From assembly GCA_016745315.1 (NCBI GenBank), contig CP066886.1, positions 2,387,501 through 2,451,500 of the forward strand: DNA of 64,000 nt, given 5' to 3'. Made by a program: the position numbers and the translations under genes. This document shows positions 38,792 to 48,210 of the stretch, in pieces. How positions within the stretch are numbered: the first letter of the stretch is position 1; each line of letters starts with the position of its first letter. The notes beneath the pieces were generated by a model. That model searched no databases and had not been told where the DNA came from. It saw only the letters and a program-made list of their open reading frames with translations. This DNA comes from Arthrospira sp. PCC 9108 (lineage in GTDB: Bacteria; Cyanobacteriota; Cyanobacteriia; Cyanobacteriales; Microcoleaceae).

Positions 38792-38848
38792 GTGATAGCA
38801 GTCAATGGTGAGGAACGAACCGATAGGCTTGCTATTGACTGCTATCAC
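38792..38848. repeat. Large hairpin in element end, copy 3
   Basis: GTGATAGCAGTCAATGG pairs with CTATTGACTGCTATCAC (one mismatch at the loop side). It matches copies at 1094 and 20567. Outer symmetry continues with CCCCCAACCGGAACAAACAC and GTGTTTGGTTGGGGGG. Confidence 0.8.
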
Positions 38849-39077
38849 AAGGGAGTTACCCTATCGGTGTTTGGTTGGGGGGTGGTATGGGTATTTGACA
38901 GATTGATTAAGTTGTGTTTATTGATTAACCCGTCAATAATTAAGATTTGTTGCTAAAGGATATGCACCAATCGTCCCGTATACTAAGACTGAATGGAGTG
39001 CATATTGAGTGTGACGATACGACTATCGGGTTAAGTTTTTCCCAGTTATCGCCGTTAGGATAAGGCACAGCTAAAAA

Positions 39078-39151
39078 CGGGACTGACGGGGCTCGAACCC
39101 GCAACTTCCGCCGTGACAGGGCGGTGCTCTAACCAATTGAACTACAGTCCC
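39078..39151 (-). tRNA. tRNA-Asp(GTC)
   Basis: On the minus strand the 74-nt cloverleaf has acceptor GGGACTG/CAGTCCC, D arm with GTTCAATTGGTTAGAGC, anticodon stem CCGCC/GGCGG with loop CTGTCAC (anticodon GTC), and T arm GCGGGTTCGAGCCCCGT. The discriminator is G, CCA is not encoded, and a T5 run follows. The element tip begins 12 nt downstream of the 3' end. Confidence 0.95.
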
Positions 39152-39238
39152 TTATTTAAGACTCTGATTTTCGAGTCTATCGTTGTTAGTGCTTCGTTTT
39201 AAGCACAAAATCTATTTTCAACCATTATCCTGGTTTTG

Positions 39239-40444
39239 TCAACCCCTGAAGTCAAAAAATTTTCCCAACCACTCCCAAAGCCTTTGAACAGAGGGTTTGG
39301 CGCTATCTGATAACTCTGGCGCGATCGCCCAAGCTATGATCTGGGTGTGTAGTAGGGGGTGAAAATTGTTGTCGCTGACCATAATTAGCGATCGCCTTCC
39401 GTCTGGTAAAATCGGCCCAAAAGTCATCCCCTCCAGATTATCCCAGATTACCTCAGCCTGTATCTCTGGGGGAATCAAGACCGGAGTTTTCCTCACCGGG
39501 GTAATTCCCTCTAATTGGTTTTCGAGGCTATCTACAGACCCAATATCCGTCGCTTCGGTCAAAGATACCTCAAACAGGCGGATCACAAATCCCCTATCCA
39601 GGGAAAAAGACCTTTCCAAAGCCAGTAACCGCCTCTCACTCACAGCCAGCAACTCCACCAGTCCGTTAAGCTGTAACGTCTCAGACAGCAGGGAACTACC
39701 GGCGATCGCTTCTGTCATATACAGAAACTGACCATCTGCTAAACCTGTCTGCAAATTATAGCGGATCATCCGGCTAGGACTCCCTTGGTTAACCGTGGCG
39801 GCGGGTCCGTCTTGAATTAAAGCATTTTCCGTAGCTGTAAATAGGGTTTTCCCGTCCGGGGTCAGGGTCAGGCTTTCCGTCGCCAGATTATTTCTCACCC
39901 CTATATTAGGATTATCCCTCGAAAACAATTGTTCTGGGATGGGTAATTGAGTTAATTGGCGACCCGACTCTAGGGAAAACTCCTTGATAAACGGAGGATA
40001 ACCCGCCGCCATATTTCCCTCTGAAGAAATCCACACCGTTTCTCCGGTGAAAGCAATGCCTTCCGGGTCTAAACTATACAATGGGAAGGCTTCCCCGTTG
40101 GGGTCTAATATGGGCGTGACTCCTATTACTTCCACTGCTTCTAATCGGAAAGCTTCGTCTTTCCAGTGCAATTTCAGCGTGTAAAATCTCGCGTAACCGC
40201 GATCGCCTTGGGAGTCCGACACCGCATAATATACATCTTTTTGCGGGTTATAGGTTATCCCCGACAGTCCCCCAACTTCTGTTTCCTCAAATACCAAACC
40301 TGTGGGAATTCTTGCCGCACCCAAAAAGGATGTTAATTCCTTAATGCGATCGGGCGACGGTGGCGTAATTCCTACTTCGATTAATCCCACCGTTACCGTC
40401 AGCGGTAATATTGTCATTATGGAAAACTTCTGCAACCACATCAA
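39239..40444 (-). CDS. Phytase-like esterase, secreted
   Basis: The 401-residue protein matches the family named esterase-like activity of phytase (PF13449 by recall): GGLSGITYNPQKDVYYAVSDSQGDRGYARFYTL, DPEGIAFTGETVWISSEGN, and NLATESLTLTPDGKTLFTATENAL, with a late DNLEGMTFGPILPDGRRSLIMVSDNNF. An N-terminal hydrophobic stretch (about residues 8-25) suggests export or lipid anchoring. It probably folds as a beta-propeller. The substrate is unknown. Confidence 0.8.
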   Translation of the reverse strand: MMWLQKFSIMTILPLTVTVGLIEVGITPPSPDRIKELTSFLGAARIPTGLVFEETEVGGLSGITYNPQKDVYYAVSDSQGDRGYARFYTLKLHWKDEAFRLEAVEVIGVTPILDPNGEAFPLYSLDPEGIAFTGETVWISSEGNMAAGYPPFIKEFSLESGRQLTQLPIPEQLFSRDNPNIGVRNNLATESLTLTPDGKTLFTATENALIQDGPAATVNQGSPSRMIRYNLQTGLADGQFLYMTEAIAGSSLLSETLQLNGLVELLAVSERRLLALERSFSLDRGFVIRLFEVSLTEATDIGSVDSLENQLEGITPVRKTPVLIPPEIQAEVIWDNLEGMTFGPILPDGRRSLIMVSDNNFHPLLHTQIIAWAIAPELSDSAKPSVQRLWEWLGKFFDFRG

Positions 40445-40663
40445 TCTCGTCCGTGGGGTGATAGGGGGAACTCCCTAGGATTCCTGCTAGATATTTCCTG
40501 CATATTCCTGAGCATTTCGACCCTCACAATTTGCTCATTTTCTCCTGGGATTTTAACCTACCATATTAGGCGAGATTTGTCAAGGGTTCCGCGAGGGAAA
40601 ATTCCCCCGTTGGGAAGGTTTCCATAACTCACCGATATGGCTGGGGGAGACCATCATTTTTCC

Positions 40664-43600
40664 TTACTCCAGGGCGGCTAAGTTATTCACAATATCCACC
40701 GTTTCCAAGCTAACTGTAATCACCTGACCAATTAACCTAACAATATATTCTTCATCGTCTAAGCGGTTGGGGTCATTTTCAATGCCGCTGCGTTTATCTA
40801 TTTTAACTTGATAGCGGTCAATAATCCAATCTAAAGCTGATCGGTTTCCCAGGCGATATTCAAACACTTTCGGGGGAATACCCGCCAAGGTCAGAAACTC
40901 GTTATAAATTAACTGGGTTTTATCTTGACTCAGTTTCATCTTTTCCACCCGCCAATTTAACGGGACCTCATCATTTTCGATGAATTTTAGGGGATATTCC
41001 GGTTGTTGTTCATAGTTTATATGAATTTCCGCCAGACGTTTTCCGGCTTTGGCGAAACTCTCAAAATCGGGCGCGTAGGGAATGCGAGGTATCTCCCTTT
41101 TCAGGTTGTCGGCGTATTTCTCCCTATAGGTGGGATGGTGTAACAGCCCATATATATAATAGAAAATATCCCATTTACTGATAGCCGGGTTTTGGTATTC
41201 TTCCCGAAAGGCATCTACAGCCCAGTCGGTGATATTTTCTTGGCGGTTGCTTCCGTCTTTATCGTAGGTGTAGAAGGGGAAACATTGAGTTTGTCGTCCG
41301 CCATAATGAAGACAAGGAATATAGTTGGTGATTTGTGATGAAAATGGTATTTGAGCTTCATTCACCACACAAATTACCCGATTCTCTTTCTCTGTCTCCG
41401 GGGTGGGGAATATGTAAGGGAATTGACCGCAACGGTCATTTAAATAAGCATCAAAATAAAGCCTAGATTTGGTGAAAGGACGATACAGAGACTGTCTGAT
41501 ATGATTCTGGTCATATTCTACTATAACCCCTTGCTGCAAATATTTTTTAAGCGTTGACGACCAGCTAATTTTAGCATCATCATAGGTCACAAAATCATCC
41601 ACGTTAGCCGATTTGTCGGGACAATCAAGCCATTTCCTGGTTTGTTCGTTATAGGTGGCGATTATCCTTTGAATATTGGCGGCTAATTCATCAGGATTAA
41701 AGTTATACGCCCAAGCATCGCGATTAGTTTTTACCCCATTGCTATAAATCTTAAAAATAGCCCCCGTTGCTTCTCCTTTGGCGGCTTTGCTTTCCTTGCT
41801 TCCCATGGGGATAAAGGTTTCAAAATCCGCCTGCAACCCTGCGGTTAACCAGGTATGTTTTTGTCCGGTTTCATCTCTTCCCAGTCAACCCCACCCCAAT
41901 GCTGAGATTTTTGTAAATAGGCGTATTTTTCCTCTTTTCGCAAAAATTCACCCACGGCTGCATAGTAAATCTGACCTTGAGATTTGTTACCTTCCTTCCT
42001 TTTAATCAACAGGTTAATACTCACCCCTACTTTGATATCAAAAACATTATAAATCGCTTGATTGCTAGTATTCTTTCTGATATTACCTCCCAAGTCTAAA
42101 ACATAAATTGCATCAAAATCTTGGGCTAAATGCTGCCGCATTCCATCAAAAGCAATGCCATCAATAAAACTGTTATTGCTGACAAATGCCACAATTCCCG
42201 TTATGGTCGAAAGGGAAGTCACCTTCCCCAACTCCAATTCCAAACCGTACTTGAGACTTTCACCTCATACGGCTCCTGATGTAGATACCCCTTTTGACAT
42301 CGGGAACAGGGCAACAACTCCCTGCTTTGTGACTTCAACTTTTGGAGCTAAATACAACATCGTAGTCTTTAAACTCGCTCTCGTCATAAACACTCTTATT
42401 TGTCGCAGTCTCTATATCCACACCGTGACTAGTGGGCATATCCTAACCATTACAGTTAGGCATTAGCTTTCAGTCACATCCTTTCCCCCTTAAAGGCATA
42501 CGCTTACACTTTTCACTACTGTGCAGTTACATCCTGCTGAGAACCTATGAGGGGTTTAAACGTTCCGTTTATACGGGCATTCCATCTTTAGACTTGTCCT
42601 GTCCACCGGGGTAATTTTAAAGGTCTGTGTAGGTAGTGGATGAAAACTCCTACTTTTCCCCTTGCTCTTTTGAGCGCAGCGTATCAACCTATTTCGCTAC
42701 TTAATAATTACGATGGTTCAAGCCGGAACATTCAGATTTCCTTAGTCATGGATGGTTGGCAGTGGTCGGATTATTGGGAATAGGTTTCCCTCACGCCTTC
42801 CGTTCCCCGCTTCAATCTGACGGGTTGTGATTCCTCAAACTGGGGGTGGCTATCGCCGTTACTCTCAACGCCCTGATTTCTCAGTTGGTTTATGACCTTG
42901 AGTCCCCTGCCTTGCTTAGATTTCTCCAAGCGTCGGGACATATAAACAGTTATGGGATGGTCAGGGGTGCGAATCCCTTATATTCCACCAAGGGGTGCAA
43001 GTCCCACTAGGAGGTTATTTCAGGCATTGCAGCCTTATTTGACTCCTAAACGTCTCGCACTCATCTTCAATTCTATCAGCCGCCCAGCGAAACGCCTTAA
43101 CGTAGGGGTCATATAGAGAGTTTTTTAAAGTCGCTTTCGAGTCTTTCGCATAAGTTTCCGCCACCCGTTTATCGACCCCTCCCCTTTGGCTATATTTGCG
43201 GTTTTTGTTATTGTCGTTCTCATTTTGCTGCCACGCATTATAGGGGGGTTGCCAATGACCACAAAAATGGGGGAACTTTGCTGCTGCTTGACTCGTTGGG
43301 TATTTTCGGGAGTGAATAAATCCAGTTGTAATGATTCTTGAACCGAGAAAGTATCCACCAAACAAATCCCGTCAAAAGGCTGATATTGTCCGGTTGCCGT
43401 CAAATATTCATGCTCAATATTCATCGAAGCGATATAATAGGGTAATAGCATCACCTCGTTGCAGTGTAACTCCTGCTGATACTTATGGGATAAGGCAGTT
43501 TTTCTAATCTCCCGCATTATCCGCATAATAAAGTTACCCGTCCCCACAAACGGGTCAAGAATATGCACCCCTTTATCACTCAGAGATTTATTAAACTCGG

Positions 43601-44600
43601 TGCGGAGAATCTCATCCACACTTTTCACCATAAAATCCACAATACTCTGAGGCGTGTAAACAATCCCATGGGTATCGGCGACCTTGAGCGAAAAGCCTTG
43701 GAAAAACCTTTCATAAACCGTGTTTAAAAAATGCTGTTTTTCGCTATACTCAGTAATAGTCGCCGCCGCCTCTTCCAAGGCGCGATAAAAATAATCAACA
43801 TCTCCCAGAAAATGAGCCCGACTAAAGGACTTGGAGGTTAAAGTCTCAATCACCTTCTCAATTTCCACGGCGATAATATTGCGCCGGGTAAAATCGGGGT
43901 TATTAAAAATCTGTCGAAAAATCCTTTCCGTGAGTAAATGCTGAATCAGCATCTCTTCCACAGCCGCATCAGAAATATTAGGATTAATCGACTGACGGCA
44001 CAGGTTAATAAACCCTTCAAAAGCATCAATAAACTTGGGATTAGTTTGGCGTTCACTCTCGATTAAATCAACGAGTTTTTCCCCCAAGCCGCGCACTTTC
44101 TCCCCAAATTCCGCCGCTGCTTTCTCCCAATTTTCTATCTGTGGTGGTCGATATTCAAAAAACAGCTTGAGACTTTCGACCAGTGCTTCTGGTTTGGTGA
44201 TATCCTGGTCATAGACTTGTTTTCCCCCTTGCCAAATAATCACCCGCTCAGGAGACTGAAAAATAATGTTATCTTTGGGGTAGCCTTTGGCAAATTTCTT
44301 TTGTACTTCCTTGGGGAGGTCGTCGGCGGTGTCTTTAGCTTCCCAAATCCCATGTTTGAGGGTATCATCTCTCACCAATAACCCATCAACTTGGATGCGT
44401 TTTTTCTCGGTTAACTTGAGGCTATTTTCCTGTACCAACAGCCAATTAAACTGCTGACAACAGGAAGTTAATAAATCGGCAAAAGCCACCTTAACCGCCC
44501 CTTCATTGGCGGCTCCGAATTTAGTAAAGTTTTGTAATGTTTGGTAATAGGACTTTACTGCTTTGTGGGAAGGTTTCAGATTCAGAGTAGCCATAAGCAA
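40664..44600 (-). pseudogene. Type ISP restriction-modification enzyme, two frameshifts and a group II intron
   Basis: Joined exons (43061-44600 and 40664-42199) give about 1025 residues. The N-terminal domain has a PD-(D/E)XK nuclease pattern (IQVDGLLVRDDTLKHGIWEAKD). Then come methylase motifs: I, ILDPFVGTGNFIMRI (about residue 345), and IV, NPPY, where the frame is lost because the C-run has six C rather than seven near 43255. The C-terminal part is the type ISP specificity domain (YRPFTKSRLYFDAYLNDRCGQFPY, KWDIFYYIYGLLHHPTYREKYADNL). A second shift occurs in an A5 tract at about 41853. Removing the intron restores the reading EDEGIVAFVSNN. Such enzymes cut and methylate one strand. Start is 44600 or the in-frame ATG at 44594. 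Confidence 0.8.
42200..43060 (-). mobile_element. ORF-less group II intron D inside the restriction enzyme gene
   Basis: The intron starts GTGCGAGACG at 43060 and ends with CATAAC at 42200, with domain V (GAGCCGTATGAGGTGAAAG...ACGGTTT) at about 42276-42243. At 861 nt it has no maturase gene. A short start (ATGACGAGAGCGAG at about 42387) followed soon by domain V suggests deletion of the ORF. Splicing joins GA and GGGAATT to make codons for E-G-I-V-A-F-V, a normal methylase sequence, which fixes both splice sites. It depends on a maturase from elsewhere. Confidence 0.85.
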
Positions 44601-44800
44601 TTAATAATTAATAATTAACAATTCTTCATGATTGCCGGGGGCAAGTGCGGTCCTAGGAGAACCCGCGTCCACCATTCTCAATGGAATAATTAATAATTAA
44701 TAATTAACAATTCTTCATGATTGCCGGGGGCAAGTGATGGGGTATTACCCAGAGGGAGGAGGTGAAGCCCTAGGAGAACCCGCGTCCACCATTATCAATT
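44600..44800. repeat. Direct repeat of about 90 bp upstream of the restriction enzyme
   Basis: Two copies of a sequence with AATTAATAATTAACAATTC, TTCATGATTGCCGGGGGCAAGT and CTAGGAGAACCCGCGTCCACC lie next to each other at about 44600-44690 and 44685-44800. The second copy has an extra 30 bp. Similar TTAATAATT-rich repeats are also seen in the 57-kb array. The 368-bp gap to the next gene (44969) holds no other gene. Confidence 0.7.
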
Positions 44801-44968
44801 GTCCATTATACATTATCCACCACGATGGATTGAGTTAATTCACTATTTATGCTATCCTAACGAGAGCGTAGACAGTAATGTTGCCCTTACCCTCCTCAAT
44901 CCCATTATTATTGAGTTGTATGAGGACATTAAAAAATTTAAGCGATCGTCGGGAGGCGAAGCGGCTTC

Positions 44969-46222
44969 ATGCAAGGCTCTTTAAATGAAATCGATATCCG
45001 CAGTATATTGCAGTTGGTCGAAGTCGGTCAACGCACAGGTCAGTTAATGGTGGAAGCCTATAGCCCCGCCGCCTCGGTAGTTTCGGAAAAATATAGCGAT
45101 CGCTTTAAGGGTAACTGCTGGCTAGTTTTTTGCTCCAACGGTAGAATTGTCTATGCTGGGGAAAGCGAGGGTAGCCTGAAAAGACTGCGGGACTACCTGC
45201 ACCGCTACAAGTTAACAGAAGTCCTCAATGAGTTAGAAGTGCCGTCAATTACGGCAGTTAACGCGCCCGAATACGGCTATTTGTGGGTGCTACTAGAACA
45301 AAACGCGATTACCCCCACCCAGGGGCGCAGCATTCTCCATGGGATGATTTCCGAAACTCTATTCGACCTTCTCAGCCTTCACCACGGGGCTTTTAACTTT
45401 GAAATGGGTTCACCCCTAGCACCGCAATTAATGACTTTACAAATCAACACGGTGTTACCTAAAATTATGAAACAGGTGCAGGAGTGGAAAACTTTTCACC
45501 CCCATATCCAATCCCCCAGTCAGTGCCCTCATTTTAGACCCAGACAAACTTAGACAAGTAGTGCGTCCCAATGTCTTTGAAACTTTAACCCGTTGGGCGG
45601 ACGGAAAAACCACTTTCCGGCAAATTTCCCGTTATTTGAACCGAGATATTGTCGCAGTCACCAAGGCGATCTATCCTTTTGTACAACAGGGTTTTGTGCA
45701 ACTGCGCTTTCCCCGACCGAACCAAGTCCGTACCCCCGTTCTCAGTTCGAGAGTAAGATTCCCCGCATTGTCTGTATTGATGATGATCGCGTAATTCGGG
45801 AGACAGTGGAGTTAATCTTAACCCAGCATGGCTACGAGGCGACGGCTATAGGTCATCCCCTGAAGGCATTAAGTCAAGTTTTCCAACTGAAACCAGATCT
45901 GATTTTATGCGATATCGCCATGCCGGAACTAAATGGATATGAAATTTGCGCGATGTTGCGAAGTTCTAGTGCTTTTCGGGAAACTCCGATTATCATGCTA
46001 ACAGGCATTGATGGATTTATCGATCGCCTCAAAGCCCGAATGGTGAGAGCGACCAATTATCTGACCAAACCGTTTAGCAAGGGGGAGTTACTTACCCTAG
46101 TAGAAAACTATATTGGTACAGCGGACGGCCATTCCCTGAAGCTAGAAAGTCAACTCGCAGAAGCTTTTTCCCATAAGTGGCCTTCTCTTGACTCGGAAGA
46201 GCATGATTTAATCTCAAATTAG
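44969..46222 (+). pseudogene. pilG: PatA/PilG-type response regulator with two C-tract frameshifts
   Basis: Three frames join into one PatA-family regulator of about 417 residues. The N-terminal DUF4388 (PatA) domain begins MQGSLNEIDIRSILQLVEVGQRTGQLMVEAY; the linker reads NVFETLTRWADGKTTFRQISRYL; the C-terminal receiver has IVCIDDDRVIRETVE, the phospho-acceptor Asp in LILCDIAMPELNGYEI, and LTKPFSKGELL. Frames break at C5 tracts near 45515 (four C would restore) and 45736 (six C would restore). PatA-like proteins are the first regulator of pil/hmp chemotaxis operons. The following pilH is 2 kb away because of an IS607. Confidence 0.75.
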
Positions 46223-46264
46223 GTTAACATTTTAGGGCAATATGGTATAATAAGCGAGAAGAGT

Positions 46265-46950
46265 TGAGGATAAACCTATTGCCAGATATGTCAAACCCAA
46301 GGAAGCGGCCCAAATCCTTGGAGTCCATGAAAGAACACTCCGCAGATGGGACGAAAATGGCTCAATCGAGACCATCATAACCCCCGCTGGGCAACGACGA
46401 TACAACGTTGAGTCATATTCTGATGCCATCACGCAGTGACAAACGCAAAGTCGTTATCTATGCCAGAGTTAGTAGCCGCGCCCAGCAGTCCGACCTCAAC
46501 CGACAGGTGGCCGCACTGTCCAACCTCTACCCCGAAGCAGAAGTCGTCTCCGAAATCGGAGGCGGGCTCAACTTCAAGGGAAAGAAAATGCTGGGCTGAC
46601 TGGGACAAGTCTTGTCAGGAGATGTCCGCATGGTTGTCGTTGCCCACCCAGACCGATTGGCCAGATTTGGATGGGACTTGTTTCGATGGCTCTGTGAGCA
46701 AAACAGGTGCTCACTCATGGTTCTCAACGAGACAAGTCTCAGTCGAGAACCAGAAATGGTTGAGGACATTCTCGCCATCCTCCACTGCTTCAGTTCCCGA
46801 TTATACGGACGGAGTCAATATAAAACTCAGGTCAAAGAAGATCCGGATTTACCCCAGCCTAGAGCTAAATCAAGTCTGGCGCAAATGGCTGGCTGCTTGT
46901 CGGTATTGCTACAACCAAGCAATTGCATTATCCCGGAGTGGTAAACGACT
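46265..46950 (+). pseudogene. tnpA: IS607 TnpA serine recombinase, broken
   Basis: An N-terminal MerR-like helix-turn-helix (KPKEAAQILGVHERTLRRWDENG) without a clear ATG is followed, in another frame from 46408, by the resolvase domain: VVIYARVSSRAQQSDLNRQ with the catalytic Ser, a TGA at about 46597, then VRMVVVAHPDRLARFGWDLFRWLCEQNRC and MVEDILAILHCFSSRLYG. At least one frameshift (near 46410) and one stop break it. IS607 enzymes insert by serine recombination with little target preference. Confidence 0.8.
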
Positions 46951-47955
46951 AAGCAAACTGAAATTACGCAACGAAGTGATGCAGAGCGACTTACCCGAAT
47001 GGGTCAAAGAAACACCCGGCCACATTCGGCAAAATGCCATCTTTGATGCCGATCAGGCTTTGACCGCCAGTCCTGATGCAAGGTTTAGAAGTTGTCGTGA
47101 CAGCTCTCAAGGGATTAAGTTCAATAATACTAATTTCTCTTCAGGGAGTTGGTATCCAAGACTCACGAAAGGATTAACTTTCATGGTTTCCTAAGCTATC
47201 CCTAAAACTTGCGGGCAAGGGACTCAGTTGGTGTTTACCAAAGGTCGATGGTTGGCGATTTTCCCTGAACCAGTTGCCGTTACCCGAACTGAAGCGAATG
47301 GCGTAATTGCATTAGACCCAGGCGTCCGAACTTTTATGACCGGGTTTGATGGCTCTCGGTTTCTGGAATTGGGCTCCGGAGATATAGGACGCATTACTAG
47401 GTTATGTCAACATTTGGATGATTTGATGAGCCGAATCGCCAAGGAACTTAATCGTTCACGGCGACGCCGGATGAGGCAAGCGGCTCAACGAATGAGAACT
47501 AAAATCCGGAATTTAGTGGATGAGCCCACAAGCAAATTGCTCATTACTTGACTAATGACTACAGCATAATTTTTCGGCTACCTTCGAGACTTCCAACATG
47601 GTTGCCCAAGCCAAGCGGAAAATCAAATCCAAGACTGCCCGAGCCATGCTGACATGGGCGCATTATCGATTCAAACTAACCCTGAGACATCAAGGGGAAA
47701 TAACTGGAACCACAGTTGTAGATGTGACGGAAGAATACACCAGCAAAACCTGTACTCACTGTGGTCATGTCCATTCCCAGCTAGGTGGCTCAAAAGTGTT
47801 CTGATGTCCTGAGTGTGGGTTCACTCTACCCAGGGACTGGAACGGTGCTTTTGGAATCTTTCTAAAAGCTTTGCGGGATACCGCCTCTGTTACCTTAACG
47901 GGTAATAGTGCTATCGTCGCATTGTCAGGCAATAGCCGGATAAATGTCGCGTAAA
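46850..47955 (+). pseudogene. tnpB: TnpB (IS607-linked RNA-guided nuclease type), broken
   Basis: Recognisable parts: KIRIYPSLELNQVWRKWLAACRYCYNQAI at the N-terminus, a RuvC-type GVIALDPGVRTFMTGFD (catalytic Asp), a helical part with RMRTKIRNLVDE, a zinc ribbon (CTHCGHVH...CPECGF) and the last Asp in RDWNGAFG. Stops and shifts occur at about 47193, 47550 and 47802 (VF-stop-CPECGF), so no intact nuclease can be made. TnpB relatives cut DNA guided by RNA from the element end; no guide RNA was identified here. Confidence 0.8.
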
Positions 47956-48210
47956 TGTATCAGTCTCATTCGGTCTAGCCAAAGTGTAATCAATCCGTAG
48001 CGAACTTAGGTATACTTGAGATGAAATCCATTCGCATTAAGGATTTGAGCAACTCAACTCTGCGGGTGGAATATCGCGGTTGCAATCAAGCCAGTGGCCT
48101 CTAACTGGAATGTCTCGGAGCTGAGGGTTGGCCGAATTATATTGGAAATGCCCCAGTCCCTCCGCGCCCTGCCTCAGTTAACTTAGAACCCAGCAACTCA
48201 GCAAGATAGT

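Larger units (their letters stand above)
20368..39065. mobile_element. Virus-like inverted-repeat element between tRNA-Arg(CCT) and tRNA-Asp
   Basis: An 18.7-kb block (about 16.1 kb without the group II intron) is bounded by imperfect inverted repeats of about 850 bp. Both tips start CCTTATCCTAACGGCGATA, each exactly 12 bp from a tRNA 3' end. Inside, the left arm (21.3-25.7 kb) is coded on the minus strand and includes a phage-type tail fibre; the right arm (25.8-35.6 kb) is on the plus strand and includes a P-loop NTPase, a nuclease and many short, often overlapping genes. Gene density, overlaps and low GC set it apart from the flanks. Many genes have stops or frameshifts. No integrase, transposase or DNA polymerase was recognised. 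Confidence 0.75.
35555..39065 (-). repeat. Right terminal inverted repeat, split by group II intron B
   Basis: Without the intron (35648-38283) the repeat is about 875 bp and matches the inverse of 20368-21210. The inner part (35555-35647) has the GCTGTTAG repeats and AAACCATAGGGGCC; the outer part (38284-39065) has TAGCCGTAGGTTGTAGG, TTGAAAAGTTGTTTAGGGG, the large hairpin and the tip TCGCCGTTAGGATAAGG. A perfect palindrome at 38287-38312 lies at the intron junction. A 75-codon open frame at 38729-38956 overlaps the hairpin and is not convincing as a gene. Confidence 0.85.
46223..47955 (+). mobile_element. IS607-family element, decayed
   Basis: It carries the remains of an IS607 tnpA (MerR-type helix-turn-helix and serine recombinase) and an IS607-linked tnpB, both broken. 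It separates pilG from pilH in what is normally a continuous operon. Ends were not determined; the limits given are the edges of recognisable sequence. The 250 bp from 47956 to 48210 hold no recognised gene, only a 27-codon frame at about 48020 (MKSIRIKDLSNSTL). Confidence 0.75.

Noticed and set aside
38729..38956. 75-codon open frame across the right terminal repeat hairpin
   Set aside because: The equivalent frames in the other two element ends are not conserved, so the hairpin rather than the peptide is under selection.
20368..39065. A type V-K CRISPR-associated (Tn7-like) transposon, which also inserts near tRNA genes
   Set aside because: No TnsB, TnsC, TniQ, Cas12k, crRNA or 5-bp duplication was recognised, and the tips do not resemble Tn7-type TGT ends.
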